NCBI GenBank assembly: GCA_020425085.1
Contig: JAGQRW010000018.1
Span: 1 to 64,000, forward strand
Length of the DNA: 64,000 bases
DNA from: Paracoccaceae bacterium
GTDB lineage: Bacteria > Pseudomonadota > Alphaproteobacteria > Rhodobacterales > Rhodobacteraceae
Reading direction: 5' to 3'
Shown here: piece by piece, positions 8,343-20,006 of the stretch
Numbering within the stretch: the first letter of the stretch is position 1
How the letters are laid out: each line of letters begins with the position of its first letter
Made by a program: the position numbers and the translations under genes
The notes under the pieces: generated by a model
The model's input: the letters and a program-made list of their open reading frames with translations, nothing else
Databases searched by the model: none
What the model was told of the DNA's origin: nothing

Positions 8343-9463
8343 ATGCTTCACGTTGATATCCCCACCCGGCCGGAAATCCGATCACTTATTGAAATCCGCG
8401 CCGACGCCTGTGTTTCGATTTATCTGCCGACGACGCCTGAAACCCAGCATGTGACCACAAGTCGCATCGCGCTTGGCAACCTGACGCGGGCGGCGCTGGC
8501 GCAGCTTGACGCGGCGGGTTTTGACAAACGCCGACGCGCTGCACTGGAGGAAGAACTGGAGGCGCTGCGCGAGGATGATGAATTCTGGCGGCTGCAGGCC
8601 CACAGCCTTGCAGTTCTTGCCACGCCTGATGGTCTTCGCACCTTCCGGCTGGCCACCGAGGTAAAAGAATGGTCGAGGTATCCGACCGGTTCTACCTTAA
8701 ACCCCTGTTGCGTTCCGTGGCCTTGCCGCAGCACGCATTCGTGCTGGCACTGTCCGAAAACGGGGCGCGACTGGTCGAGGTATATGCAGACCTGCCGCCA
8801 AGCGAGGTGCGCGTGCCTGGCCTGCCCGACAGCGCGGCCGACGCCGCTGGCCGCGCGTCGCTCAACAATCTCACCCAAGGTACGAGGACTGCCAACGCTG
8901 AGGGCAAGAAGAAACTTCTGCTGGAATATGCCCGCAAGGTGGACGCCGCCCTGCGTCCGGTTCTGGCGGGGCGCGAAACCCCGCTCATCCTGGCTGCGAC
9001 CGATCCGCTTGCGCCGATGTTCCGCTCGGTCAACAGCTATCCGGCCTTGCTGGCCGAAGGGTTGCCGACCAGCCCTGACCGCATGAGCAAAATTGCGCTG
9101 GCAACGGCTGTGCGGTCGGTTCTGGACGGGCATTATGCGGCGCAGATCGAGGCGGCGCGCGGGCTTTATCATGAGCGGGCCGGGCAGCGGCGCGCAACCT
9201 CTGAACTCAACGACATTGCCCGCGCTGCCACCTTTGGCGCGGTGGATCTGCTGCTGGTCGATATCGACGAGGTGGTGCCCGGAACGGTGGGCGCAAGCGA
9301 CGGCGTCGTCACGCTGGCTTCAACCGCGGGTGCTGGCAGTTTTGGCGTGATAGACGAGATTGCCGGCCGGGCGATCCTTGCCGGCGCCGAGGTTCTGGCG
9401 GTGCGCCGGGCCGATATGCCGGACGGCGCACCGGCGGCGGCGATCCTGCGTTACCCGGTCTGA
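8343..9463 (+). pseudogene. baeRF-like (bacterial release-factor-like) protein, frameshifted
   Basis: Two frames together make one protein of about 373 residues. The first begins at ATG 8343 and gives about 109 residues rich in charged helices (RRAALEEELEAL). The second begins with MVEVSDRFYLKPLL at 8669 and runs to 9463. The switch is a -1 change near 8661-8671, in GTAAAAGAATGG. The join gives an RLATEVKE-MVEVSDRF order of the kind I remember in intact bacterial archaeo-eukaryotic release factor-like (baeRF) proteins. The second half has HERAGQRRATSELNDIARAA and LLLVDIDEVVPG. baeRF proteins are thought to act in ribosome rescue or translation stress. The shift may be a true mutation, a sequencing error, or, less likely, a coupled restart, since GAGG precedes the second ATG. 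The gene converges on the ATPase gamma gene with a 32-bp gap. Confidence 0.65.
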
Positions 9464-9495
9464 TGGGGCAAATGGCTTGGGCGTTCCGGGCAGGT

Positions 9496-10428
9496 TCAGG
9501 GATTGGTGCTTGTGGTTCCTGAACCTTTCTGAACGTTCTTTTTCGCGGATTTCCGCAGGTCGCGATCTTTCATCGCTTCAAACCCGATGATTACATCCAG
9601 AAGTTCGGTGGTGATCTCGCTCTGGCGTACCGATCGGGTTTCGGCGGTCAGTTCTTCCAGCTTGTCGTCGATCGACTGTTCCGCCTGCTGCATCCGCGCC
9701 AATCGTGCGGCATTTTCTGTCACCAGCGCCTCGGCGGCGGCGCGGAATATTTCGGCAAACAGAAAGCTGTTGATCAGGGCCGCAAACAATCGCTCCGGCG
9801 GCAGGCTGAAGGCCGGCAAACTGCGCGATGACCACCGGCGTTTGGCCAAGGCCTGCGTCATCTCGGGGTCGAGCGGCAACATACGCTGCGTGGTCGGTTG
9901 CTGTTGCCCGTGCAAGGCGCGCTGCATGAAAACCAGCGACACCGAGATGCTGCCGTTGGCATCGGCAAGCCGCAGATCATCAAGCACCTTGATCAGCCGA
10001 CCGGCCAGCCGCCCCAACCCTTCGGTGGTTGCCGGCGGCATCAGCGTCTGTTCCGGTGGGATGCCCTGCCCGGACAGGGCGTCCTGCATCTGCACCCCGA
10101 CAGCAATTATGCGACTGCCGGGGGCGAAAATGCGCAGAACTTCACCCGCCACCACCTCGTTATAGTTACCGCACAGCCCATGGTCCGAGCCAAAGGCAAT
10201 GATCACCGGCAGCGCATCCGGGCCTTGGTCAACCGGCAAGGGGCCGTTGCCAACCACAAAGGCGTGCAGTCCGGTCAGAACCGTGTCACGATAGGCGTCG
10301 ATGCTTTGTGCTGCCTGTTCATAGGGCAGCGCATTGATTGCCGACATGGTTTTCATCGTGCGCACGATGCTGCGGATGCTTTGCATCGTGCCGGTGCGTC
10401 GCGTCAGGATTTCAAGCGTCTGCGCCAT
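9496..10428 (-). CDS. atpG: N-type ATPase gamma subunit
   Basis: Central-stalk subunit of 310 residues, last gene of the N-ATPase operon. The N-terminus has the expected helix ([24 protein letters not shown]) and the C-terminus the partner helix ([10 protein letters not shown]-like [23 protein letters not shown]). The middle Rossmann-like domain has [13 protein letters not shown], matching SDRGLCGxxN of ordinary gamma subunits. It is diverged from housekeeping gamma, as expected of the N-type family. The start at 10428 is chosen because it follows an AGGAA site and matches the family; it overlaps the alpha gene by 17 bases. A tail of about 25 polar residues ([15 protein letters not shown]) extends beyond the usual end. 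Confidence 0.9.
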   Translation of the reverse strand: MAQTLEILTRRTGTMQSIRSIVRTMKTMSAINALPYEQAAQSIDAYRDTVLTGLHAFVVGNGPLPVDQGPDALPVIIAFGSDHGLCGNYNEVVAGEVLRIFAPGSRIIAVGVQMQDALSGQGIPPEQTLMPPATTEGLGRLAGRLIKVLDDLRLADANGSISVSLVFMQRALHGQQQPTTQRMLPLDPEMTQALAKRRWSSRSLPAFSLPPERLFAALINSFLFAEIFRAAAEALVTENAARLARMQQAEQSIDDKLEELTAETRSVRQSEITTELLDVIIGFEAMKDRDLRKSAKKNVQKGSGTTSTNP

Positions 10429-11938
10429 CGGTTCCTGCCTTACCTGCGATTGCAATACCGGCGGCCTTCAGCATCCTGTCGCGGGCGTCATCGGTCAGCT
10501 TCTGGTTTGCCACAATGGCTGCCGCCAGCCCGTGATCATCGTCGCGGACACCTTCACGGATTGCCAGCATCGCCGTTCTGGCCCGCGCCTCGTCCATACC
10601 GTCAAGCAACCCCTCCATCGCGGCGACCAGCACGGCCAGTTGCTCATGCGCGGGCATCGGGTCGCGTTCAGATTGACGCAGGGCGGCGCGTACCGCGGCA
10701 CCTCGTGCCAGCCGGGCGCGGGTTGAATCGTCCAGCCGGGTGCCAAAGCGGGCAAACTCCTCCAACTCCTCGAACTGCGACAGCGTCACCCGCAGGTTGC
10801 CCGCAACTTCGCGGAACGCGCGCGCCTGTGCCTTGCCACCGACACGGCTTACCGAAACACCAAGGTCAACGGCGGGAAACTGGTTGGTGCGCACCAGACG
10901 CGGCGACAGGTAAATCTGCCCGTCGGTGATCGAAATGAGGTTGGTCGGAATATAGGCCGACAGGTTTTCCGCCTGGGTTTCCACCACCGGCAAAACGGTG
11001 ATCGAGCCGCGACCCTCAATGAACTGCCCGGCGCGTTCCAGCAGGCGCGCGTGGACATAAAAGATGTCGCCGGGAAATGCCTCGCGCCCCGGCGGGCGGC
11101 GCAGCAGCAGCGACAATTCGCGGTAGGCGTGGGCGTGATGGGTCAGATCGTCCATTACCACCAGCACATCGCGGCCCTTGTCGGCAAAGCTTTCGGCGAT
11201 CGACATGGCACCGTAAGGGGCGATATAGGCCAGGCCCGGCGCATCCTCGTCCCCGGCGGCGATGATCACGGTCTGGTCCATCATGCCGCCATCGCGGATT
11301 GCGCCGATCACCTTGGCCACCGCATCGCCGCGCTGTCCGATGGCGCAATAGATGCAGATGACGCCGCTGGCCTTCTGGTTCAGGATGGTGTCGACCGCGA
11401 TCGAGGTCTTGCCGGTCTGCCGATCGCCAATGATCAGTTCACGCTGGCCAAGCCCCACCGGCACGGCGGCATCCACCGCCTTCAGCCCGGTCGCCAGCGG
11501 TCGCGCCACCGCGCGGCGTTCCAGGATATCCGGTGCCTCGGCCTCGATCGGGCGCTGGCTGGCGCTGTCGACCGGCCCGTTGCCGTCCAGTGGCTGACCG
11601 AGGGCATCAACCACCCGGCCCAGCAAGGCCGGGCCGACCGGCACGCTGACCACCCGCCCGGTGCGGCGCACGTCTTCGCCAAGGGTGATCTTTTCCGAAG
11701 GGCCAAGCAGAACAACGCCCAGTCGCCCCGGTTCAAGGTCAAACACTATACCGCGCGTGCCCGAGGCGAACTCCACCAGTTCATCGGACAAGGCGCGAGC
11801 CAGACCGGTTACAACCGCGATGCCGTCGCCAAGTTCCGCCACGCGACCGATCTCGCTGACCTTGGGCGCCGGCGGCGGCATGTCCAGCAACGCCTGCAAA
11901 AGCTCGCCTGAGGTTTGCGCTATCTCTTCAATACGCAT
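10412..11938 (-). CDS. atpA: N-type ATPase alpha subunit
   Basis: Non-catalytic nucleotide-binding subunit of F1, 508 residues. The P-loop GDRQTGKT is near residue 170, followed by a Walker B-type [34 protein letters not shown]. The C-terminal helical domain has VGGKAQ and [12 protein letters not shown]. The start at 11938 (MRIEEIAQT) is preferred over upstream in-frame codons because it sits one base from the atpF stop and leaves the normal N-terminal length. All motifs needed for hexamer assembly with beta are present. The order atpF-atpA-atpG with no delta gene is the N-type arrangement. Confidence 0.93.
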   Translation of the reverse strand: MRIEEIAQTSGELLQALLDMPPPAPKVSEIGRVAELGDGIAVVTGLARALSDELVEFASGTRGIVFDLEPGRLGVVLLGPSEKITLGEDVRRTGRVVSVPVGPALLGRVVDALGQPLDGNGPVDSASQRPIEAEAPDILERRAVARPLATGLKAVDAAVPVGLGQRELIIGDRQTGKTSIAVDTILNQKASGVICIYCAIGQRGDAVAKVIGAIRDGGMMDQTVIIAAGDEDAPGLAYIAPYGAMSIAESFADKGRDVLVVMDDLTHHAHAYRELSLLLRRPPGREAFPGDIFYVHARLLERAGQFIEGRGSITVLPVVETQAENLSAYIPTNLISITDGQIYLSPRLVRTNQFPAVDLGVSVSRVGGKAQARAFREVAGNLRVTLSQFEELEEFARFGTRLDDSTRARLARGAAVRAALRQSERDPMPAHEQLAVLVAAMEGLLDGMDEARARTAMLAIREGVRDDDHGLAAAIVANQKLTDDARDRMLKAAGIAIAGKAGTDGADA

Positions 11939-11939
11939 T

Positions 11940-12695
11940 TCAGTTGCCCTTGCCGATGGATCGCCCGGAAAGCTCATCAAGTGCGGCATCAAGGCCATCA
12001 AGATAACTGTCCAGTGTCCAGGCCACCTGTGCGCCGCCAAGGCGCAGGCTGACGCCCGGTGACAGTTCGGGGTTGGTATCGAATTTCAGGGTGAAACCCG
12101 GCAACGCCGCGGCAAACCCCTTGCGCAATTCCGCCTGCATGTTTTCAGGCAACGGATCACGGGTCAGCGCGATCGCCTCGCGGGCATCGCCGGCCGCATC
12201 CGCCAGTTCACCCGCCATATGCCGCACACGGGTGGCGGCATGGGCAACGATCTGTTGTTCCAGCGTTTCATCGGCCAGATCCGACAGCGCCTTTCTGGTC
12301 AGCGCCAACAGGGCGGCGGCACCGTTCTGGTGCAACTCGGCGGTGAACCGCCTTGCCTCGGCGGCCCGGTGTTGATCACGCTCGGCCTGTTCGCGGCCAA
12401 GCCGGTCGCGGGTTTCCGCCAGCAGCGCGGAACGCTCCTGTTCGGCGGCATGGCGCGCCTCGTCCAGCATCTCGGCCCGGCTGGCGCTTAGCGATGCGAC
12501 CTCGGCCTTGTAGCGCGCCTCGGTCGCCTCGGCGGTCTTGCGAACCTCGGCGGCCTCATTCATGCGGGCGGCGATTTCCGCCTCACGCGCGTTGATGCCG
12601 TCAAGGATCGGGCGGTAAAGAAACCGCTTCAACAGCCATACCAGCACCAGAAAGTTGACGATCTGTGCGCCGACCGTGATCCAGTCAACCGACAT
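11940..12695 (-). CDS. atpF: N-type ATPase b subunit (peripheral stalk)
   Basis: Stalk subunit of 251 residues, long for a b subunit (about 160). One N-terminal membrane helix ([20 protein letters not shown]) is followed by [17 protein letters not shown] and a long, highly charged coiled coil rich in Ala, Glu and Arg. The last 100 residues ([23 protein letters not shown]) resemble the delta/b-delta part of F1F0 stalks. That agrees with the lack of a separate delta gene in N-ATPase operons, where the long b protein is thought to cover that role. The start at 12695 (MSVDWITVG) is chosen over an upstream in-frame codon because the membrane helix begins there and it lies four bases from the atpE stop. 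Confidence 0.88.
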   Translation of the reverse strand: MSVDWITVGAQIVNFLVLVWLLKRFLYRPILDGINAREAEIAARMNEAAEVRKTAEATEARYKAEVASLSASRAEMLDEARHAAEQERSALLAETRDRLGREQAERDQHRAAEARRFTAELHQNGAAALLALTRKALSDLADETLEQQIVAHAATRVRHMAGELADAAGDAREAIALTRDPLPENMQAELRKGFAAALPGFTLKFDTNPELSPGVSLRLGGAQVAWTLDSYLDGLDAALDELSGRSIGKGN

Positions 12696-12699
12696 GCGC

Positions 12700-12990
12700 T
12701 CAGCCCCCCGCACCTTGTTTGGCAGCCTCAAGTGCGGCGTTCCAGAACGGGTTGGCGAACAGCAGGATCATTGCCACCACGAAACAGTAGATTGCGGTGG
12801 ATTCGATCATCGCGAGGCTGACGAAAAGCGTGCGCGACAGGGTCGAGGCCGCATCCGGTTGTTGCGCAATGGCGCTGAGCGCGGTCGAGGCGGCGCGGCC
12901 TTCGCCCAGTGCCGGGCCAATGGCACCGAAGGAAACGGTGATCCCGGCGGTAAAGATGGAAATGGCGGCGATGATGGCAAGATCGGTCAT
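12700..12990 (-). CDS. atpE: N-type ATPase c subunit (rotor ring)
   Basis: Hairpin membrane protein of 96 residues that forms the ion-carrying ring. Helix 1 has GPALGEGRAAS with a carboxylate at E30, the loop is AQQPDA, and helix 2 has MIESTAIY with E63, S64, T65 and Y68. The ExSTxxY pattern is that of Na+-binding c subunits such as Ilyobacter, but the helix-1 Gln of that protein is Glu here, giving two facing carboxylates. That double-carboxylate site is known in N-type rings and leaves the choice between H+ and Na+ open. Its ATG overlaps the atpB stop by four bases. Confidence 0.95.
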   Translation of the reverse strand: MTDLAIIAAISIFTAGITVSFGAIGPALGEGRAASTALSAIAQQPDAASTLSRTLFVSLAMIESTAIYCFVVAMILLFANPFWNAALEAAKQGAGG

Positions 12991-13691
12991 GGTGTTTCCT
13001 TTGCAGTTTCAGGCGTATCGGGGCGGGGCGGCGTGGCCGTTGCCGATGAGATATAAACCGTGGCGAGGATGGCGAAGATATAGGCCTGAATGACGCCGGT
13101 CAGCAGGCCAAGCATATCCATCACCACCGGAAAAAAGAACGGCGCGACGCCAAGCAGGATGGCGCCGATCACCGCCCCGCTCATGATGTTGCCGTAAAGG
13201 CGGATCGCCAGCGAAATGCCGCGCGAAAACTCGCCAATGATGTTGAACGGCAGCATGACGAAGGACGGCTCGATATAGGTTTTCAGATACCCGAAAAACC
13301 CGCGACTGCCGATGCCGAAAACCGGCACCGCCACCAGCACCGACAGCGCCAGCGCAGCAGTGGTGGAAAGCGAGGCGGTGGGGGTGTCAAACCCCGGCAC
13401 CACGGTCAAGAGGTTGGCGGTGACGATGAACAGGAACAGCGTGCCGACGAAATAAAGGATGCGCGGATCGCGCCGCTCGGTGATTTCCGCGATCTGCCCG
13501 ACGATGCCGTTGACGATCACCTCCAGCATGGTGCGCCAGCGGTTTGGCGGCACATCCGGGCGCAAATTGCGGGTGATCAGCATGGAAACACCGGTCAACA
13601 GCGCCATGATCAGCCAGGTGTTGACCACGGTGGCGGTGATGGAGATGCCCTGAAGGGTGAAAATGATGTTTTCGTCCGGCGTCAGTTCCAT
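12987..13691 (-). CDS. atpB: N-type ATPase a subunit (stator channel)
   Basis: Polytopic stator subunit of 234 residues forming the ion half-channels against the c ring. The essential arginine is in ISLAIRLYGNIMSG (compare LSLRLFGNMFAG in ordinary a subunits). The last helices include LGLLTGVIQAYIFAILATVYIS, with the Gln and Tyr typical of this position. Five or six membrane segments are visible. The ATG lies inside the end of atpR (10-base overlap), and the stop overlaps the atpE start. Length is normal for the family. Confidence 0.93.
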   Translation of the reverse strand: MELTPDENIIFTLQGISITATVVNTWLIMALLTGVSMLITRNLRPDVPPNRWRTMLEVIVNGIVGQIAEITERRDPRILYFVGTLFLFIVTANLLTVVPGFDTPTASLSTTAALALSVLVAVPVFGIGSRGFFGYLKTYIEPSFVMLPFNIIGEFSRGISLAIRLYGNIMSGAVIGAILLGVAPFFFPVVMDMLGLLTGVIQAYIFAILATVYISSATATPPRPDTPETAKETP

Positions 13692-13999
13692 GGCGCGGCC
13701 TTTGTTTCTGCCTTGGTCGGGTTTGACGGCATGCGGGCAAATGCGAGGATGCCGAAACGCACCAACAGAAACGCCAGCGCAAAGCCCGCCAGCGCCGTTA
13801 CCCCCTGCAATGCCACCAGCCAGCCAACGCCCAGCAGGGCCGCGATGCGCAACGCACTGCTAAGCAACAGCACCGGCGTCGGATGACTGCTGCCAAGGGC
13901 CAGACGCATGCCAAGTGCAAGCCCGGCAAAAAACAGCGCAGCGGCAATCGCGCCTGTCAAAGCCCCCAATCCGAGCATTGCCCAGTCAATCGCAATCAT
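13682..13999 (-). CDS. atpR: N-ATPase accessory membrane protein AtpR
   Basis: Membrane protein of 105 residues with three hydrophobic segments (about residues 7-30, 42-66 and 69-88), the second carrying Arg in SSALRIAALLG. Its place directly before atpB and after atpQ is the diagnostic N-ATPase order, where AtpR is an N-type-specific protein thought to help assemble or insert the c ring. The call rests on position, size and topology, since sequence conservation in this family is low. ATGA overlap with atpQ and a 10-base overlap with atpB show tight coupling. Confidence 0.8.
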   Translation of the reverse strand: MIAIDWAMLGLGALTGAIAAALFFAGLALGMRLALGSSHPTPVLLLSSALRIAALLGVGWLVALQGVTALAGFALAFLLVRFGILAFARMPSNPTKAETKAAPWN

Positions 14000-14279
14000 T
14001 CGCTACCGCCTTCCTTGCCGATCCATCCCCAGGCGATGAACCCGCCCAGAACCACGCCGCCAAGCAACAGCGCGATGGTCCATGAAAAATTCTGTGGCGC
14101 CACCCGGTCAAGCCACAGACCCAGAAACGCGCCGCCCACCGTTGGCACGGCGATCGACCAGCCGATCATGCCGAAGGTGCCGATCCCCCTGAGCGGGCTT
14201 GGGCCGGGATTGTCGCGTGCCGCCTTCATGCGCCGGGCGCGCCGACCGATGTCGTTGGCCGATCTGTCATCCTTGTTGT

Positions 14280-14283
<4 letters not shown>
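13996..14283 (-). CDS. atpQ: N-ATPase accessory membrane protein AtpQ (AtpI/AtpZ-like)
   Basis: Small protein of 95 residues. A basic cytoplasmic N-terminus (RRARRMKAARDNP) is followed by two membrane helices (GMIGWSIAVPTVGGAFLGLWLD and WTIALLLGGVVLGGFIAWGWIG). This two-helix layout with GxxLGxWLD resembles the AtpI/AtpZ family, proposed to act in Mg2+ or Ca2+ supply or c-ring assembly. It lies between atpC and atpR with four-base overlaps on both sides, exactly as in other N-ATPase operons. Confidence 0.83.
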
Positions 14284-16881
<2,598 letters not shown>

Positions 16882-16999
16882 GGCGTTTCTCCTTTGTACA
16901 AGATGTAGGCATGGTGCGTTGACACTTCCACCAGGGCGACGGCAGGAACAGGCGTGGCGTTCTGCCGCTGCCCCCGGCCAAAGCCCCGAAATTCGATGG

Positions 17000-18391
17000 C
17001 TATGTCTTGAGCGGACTGACCAAAAGCCCGACTTCTGCCTGAAAGCCGAAGGATTGTCCGGGGCGCGGCGACAGCAGCCTCAGTTCGGCGCCGGCCCCCT
17101 TTGCAATGGCATTCACGATGGCAAGGCCAAGGCCGCTGCCGCCCGTCGCGGCATCGGCACGCTCAAATCGCCCGGTGAGGCGGCCGAGTGCCGCCTGCGA
17201 AATGGCCGGGCCGTCATTGGCCACCACAAGGGTTCCCTCGGGGGCGAGCGTCACTTCGACCGGCGCCGACTGTTTGCCGTGGCGCAAAGCGTTCTCGATC
17301 AGGTTTCGGCAGAGGATGGCGAAAATATCCGGGTCGAGATTGGACATCACCGGAGATCCGGGCAGCGAAAGCCGGATGCGCCCCGGCGCCGATACCCGCC
17401 CGAGATCGTCCGTCACCATTTGCAACACCAGCCTGAGATCCGAGGTTTGATCCAGCCTGAGCCGCCCGCCCTCGGCCCGGGCCAGTTGCATCAGGCGCTC
17501 GGACAACCGGGTCAGTCGCTTCAACCCTGCCTCGATCTCGGCTGCCCGTGCTGCGGCGGCTGAATCGGCGGTCTCGGCGGCAAGTCGTTGTGCCTGGGCG
17601 ATGGCACCGGCAAGGGGGGTGCGCAGTTCATGCGCGGCGTTGGCGGCAAAACTGCGCTCGGCCTCAAAGGCTGACTGAAGCCGTTCCACAACCCGGTTCA
17701 GCGCGTCGGCCAAGGGCGCGATTTCAGGCGGCAGATCGCCCGATGGCACCGGTGAGAGGTCGCTTTCACTGCGCGCCCACAGTCGTTCGCGAAACCGCCT
17801 GAGTGGTGTCAGGCTGATCCGGACGACGATGACGATGACCGCCAGCGCCACCGGGATCATCACCAGAATCGGCAGCACCAGCCCCATGGCGATCTTGCGC
17901 AAGGCTGTTGCGCGATGTGCCAGCGGTTCGGCCACGGTGATGCGCACCGTGCCGTGCAATGTCGCCTCGCTATAGAAACGGTGCGTCGCGTTCTGGCCGA
18001 AACCGGGGCCGGACCAGGCCGGAAACCCGCCCGGATCGGCGGCATGGGATTGCAGCAGGACATGCCCGTCGCCGTCGCGCACAATATAGGTAATCAGTTC
18101 CCCGTGGGCGCGCAGCGCGGCAAGCCGTTGGGTCAGGTGTTGTTCCTCGCGGTCGATGATGTCGCCGACCGCCAGCGGCAGGATGCGCTGCGCCGTTTCC
18201 TGAAGGGCGGAATCAAAGACCTCGCCCATCTCACGCTGAAGGATGACCACTGTCATCGCAGCCGCCGCAATCCACAGAAGCGTCAGCAGGATCCCAAGCG
18301 ACAGCCCAAGCCCGGCCATCAGGCTTCGCGGCCGTCTTATGCCAGACCTGACCGATGGCGGACGATGTTTCTGCGCATCTGGTGTTGCCAT
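17000..18391 (-). CDS. Sensor histidine kinase, QseC/TctE-like
   Basis: Membrane kinase of 463 residues. TM1 is at about residues 25-50, a periplasmic sensor of about 110 residues follows (with ITYIVRDGDGHVLLQSH), then TM2 (VLPILVMIPVALAVIVIVV), a HAMP region, and a HisKA domain with NAAHELRTPLAGAIAQAQRL carrying the phospho-His. The ATPase domain has NLIENALRHG (N box), VANDGPAI and GGSGLGLAIVNAIAKG (G boxes). It lies 30 bp downstream of the DoxX-like gene, with the cognate regulator upstream, so the system is response regulator, DoxX-like protein, kinase. The signal is unknown; the neighbours suggest a redox or respiratory cue. Confidence 0.9.
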   Translation of the reverse strand: MATPDAQKHRPPSVRSGIRRPRSLMAGLGLSLGILLTLLWIAAAAMTVVILQREMGEVFDSALQETAQRILPLAVGDIIDREEQHLTQRLAALRAHGELITYIVRDGDGHVLLQSHAADPGGFPAWSGPGFGQNATHRFYSEATLHGTVRITVAEPLAHRATALRKIAMGLVLPILVMIPVALAVIVIVVRISLTPLRRFRERLWARSESDLSPVPSGDLPPEIAPLADALNRVVERLQSAFEAERSFAANAAHELRTPLAGAIAQAQRLAAETADSAAAARAAEIEAGLKRLTRLSERLMQLARAEGGRLRLDQTSDLRLVLQMVTDDLGRVSAPGRIRLSLPGSPVMSNLDPDIFAILCRNLIENALRHGKQSAPVEVTLAPEGTLVVANDGPAISQAALGRLTGRFERADAATGGSGLGLAIVNAIAKGAGAELRLLSPRPGQSFGFQAEVGLLVSPLKT

Positions 18392-18421
18392 TGCCTGTAG
18401 CCGCCCGGTGAAGGTGCGCCC

Positions 18422-18907
18422 TCAGCCGGTCGCCCAGTTCAAAAAGCGGTTGCCGGTGATGAAGTCCTGGTTTTTCGCCCAGGCGTCCAGACCCCAGGCA
18501 TGACCGGCCTGCCTGACGATCAGCAACCACAATACCAGTGCGTAAACGATATGGAAATCGACGATGAAGCTGTTCTTGTCGCCGATATAGGGAAAATCCA
18601 TATGGGCCATCCAGTAAAGGATCATCAGCAGAATCCCGAACGGGGCCGACAGCCGGACAGCAAGACCGAGGATCAGCGACAGACCGATCAGCAGATGCCC
18701 CCAGGCCACCAGGAACGAGAATACCGGCGCCATCGCCGAGCCGGTGAAGACGGCGAACAGGTCATGGAAGGTTTTGGTGTGTTGCAAGAATCCGGCGATG
18801 CTCCAGCCGGGCGCAAAGACCTGATGCGATGCCGCGTACAGAAATACCCAGCCAAGGCTAAGCCGCAGCAGCAACAGGATGATACGTTCAGTTACCGAAG
18901 TGGACAT
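18422..18907 (-). CDS. DoxX/DoxD-family membrane protein
   Basis: Membrane protein of 161 residues with four hydrophobic helices. The N-terminus ILLLLRLSLGWVFLYAASHQV and the SFLVAWGHLLIGLSLILGLAVRLSA segment are typical of the DoxX family, whose DoxD members form part of thiosulfate:quinone oxidoreductase. The C-terminus has a long loop with FPYIGDKNSFIVDFHIVYALVLWLLI, resembling DoxD-type proteins. No DoxA partner or thiosulfate gene is nearby, so the function is open. It is flanked by a response regulator upstream and the histidine kinase 30 bp downstream, unusual company that suggests it feeds the sensor. An AGGAGG site precedes the ATG. Confidence 0.82.
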   Translation of the reverse strand: MSTSVTERIILLLLRLSLGWVFLYAASHQVFAPGWSIAGFLQHTKTFHDLFAVFTGSAMAPVFSFLVAWGHLLIGLSLILGLAVRLSAPFGILLMILYWMAHMDFPYIGDKNSFIVDFHIVYALVLWLLIVRQAGHAWGLDAWAKNQDFITGNRFLNWATG

Positions 18908-19064
18908 TTTTTCCTCCTTTTGTGTGAACCGTGCTTTTCGCGCAAATCAACGCGCCCGTATCCGATTGGCATCTTCAGGCGGATTCCGGCAAATGTGCTG
19001 GACAAGGATTTCAGAATACTGGCGGCTGGTTTCGTATTGATACCCGTCACCGAACCAACCCGCA

Positions 19065-19078
19065 TTGATTTTTGTCAA
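19065..19078. promoter_or_regulatory. FNR/Anr-like box TTGATTTTTGTCAA
   Basis: The site matches the FNR consensus TTGAT-N4-ATCAA in 9 of 10 fixed positions (GTCAA in place of ATCAA). It lies in the 284-bp gap between the response regulator stop and the DoxX-like start, 157 bp before the latter, which is far but workable if there is a long leader. The rest of the gap shows no gene. In this group such boxes serve FnrL or Dnr regulators at low oxygen. One mismatch and the distance keep this tentative. Confidence 0.4.
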
Positions 19079-19191
19079 TCGGGTCAGCGACTTTGTGCCT
19101 GTTTCGTCGTGAAGGTCAACATGGATCCCCGGTTTTGCAGCAGTGGGCCGGACAATAGCCCGGCGGCACACCTTCCGCCAGTCGGGCCGCA

Positions 19192-19851
19192 TCACGGCGT
19201 GCCCAGCCGATAACCAAGGCCGCGTTCGGTCCTGATCAGGTCGGCCCCCAGCTTCTTGCGCAGCCGGCTGACATGCACCTCGATGGTATTGCTGCCAATC
19301 TCGGCATCGAAGGCATAAAGCTTGTCCTCCAGTTGCGCCTTGGAAAGTAGCTGACCGGGGCGGCTCAGAAACGCCTCGAACAGCGCCCATTCGCGCGCCG
19401 TAAGCTTCACCGGCCGGCCATCGCGGTGAATGTTGCGTGCGGCAAGGTCGATGTCCAGCGCGCCATGGGTGACGATCGGATTCGGATTACCGGCATAACG
19501 CCGCGCCACCGATCCAATGCGGGCCGAAAGCTCGGCAAGGTCAAACGGCTTGACCAGGTAATCATCGGCTCCGGCATTCAGCCCCACGATCCGGTCCGAT
19601 ATCTGATCAAGCGCAGTAAGGATGATCACCGGCGTCACGTCGCCTTGTGCGCGCAGGCGTTTCAGAAAACCGATTCCCTGCCCATCGGGCAGCATCAGGT
19701 CAAGCAGCACCAGATCGTAGACCGCCGTCGCCATCGCATCGACGGCATGGTCAAGCCGCAACACCCAGTCAACCGATTGCCCGTCGCCCGCGATCTGATC
19801 GCGTACTGCGCCACCCAGAACGGTATCGTCCTCGATCAGCAGGATTCGCAT
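19192..19851 (-). CDS. OmpR-family response regulator
   Basis: Response regulator of 219 residues. The receiver domain has MRILLIEDDTVLG (acidic pocket), the phospho-acceptor Asp in VLLDLMLPDGQG, Thr in IILTALD and Lys in YLVKPFDLAEL. The C-terminal winged-helix domain has KLTAREWALFEAFLSRPGQLLSK and SNTIEVHVSRLRKKLGADLIRTERGLGYRL, as in QseB/PmrA. The start at 19851 is the conserved MRILLIEDD; the longer frame upstream is not needed. It is divergent from the PepSY gene, and a perfect inverted repeat holding 11-bp-spaced direct repeats lies between them, a likely binding site for this protein. The cognate kinase is two genes downstream. Confidence 0.92.
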   Translation of the reverse strand: MRILLIEDDTVLGGAVRDQIAGDGQSVDWVLRLDHAVDAMATAVYDLVLLDLMLPDGQGIGFLKRLRAQGDVTPVIILTALDQISDRIVGLNAGADDYLVKPFDLAELSARIGSVARRYAGNPNPIVTHGALDIDLAARNIHRDGRPVKLTAREWALFEAFLSRPGQLLSKAQLEDKLYAFDAEIGSNTIEVHVSRLRKKLGADLIRTERGLGYRLGTP

Positions 19852-19905
19852 CGCTTCCCCTTTTCCGCCGTGTTCACCGGTTCTTGCCATCTTGTCGGGG
19901 TTCTG

Positions 19906-19956
19906 GCTGACAGCAGGCTGAAGGCCGTGTCGGATCGGCTTCAGCCTGCTGTCAGC
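19906..19956. promoter_or_regulatory. 18-bp perfect inverted repeat, probable response regulator operator
   Basis: GCTGACAGCAGGCTGAAG (19906-19923) is repeated exactly as its complement at 19939-19956, with a 15-nt spacer. Inside each arm TCAGC recurs with a period of 11 bp (19941 and 19952 in the right arm), the spacing used by OmpR-family regulators. The element lies between the regulator start (19851) and the PepSY start (20007). A 15/17 match to one arm occurs at 21034-21050 in front of the hemerythrin-like gene. It could also fold as a hairpin, but there is no T-tract and it is not at a gene end. Confidence 0.7.
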
Positions 19957-20006
19957 TTTTCATGCAACCAATCGGGCAACGGTTCATTACGAAAGGAGTT
20001 TGACCG

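Noticed and set aside
8661-8671. Programmed -1 frameshift in the baeRF-like gene
   Set aside because: GTAAAAGAATGG has no standard slippery heptamer and no obvious downstream stem or pseudoknot; a plain indel is simpler.
18422-18907. Thiosulfate:quinone oxidoreductase (DoxDA)
   Set aside because: Only a DoxX/DoxD-like membrane protein is present; no DoxA, Sox or thiosulfate gene lies near.
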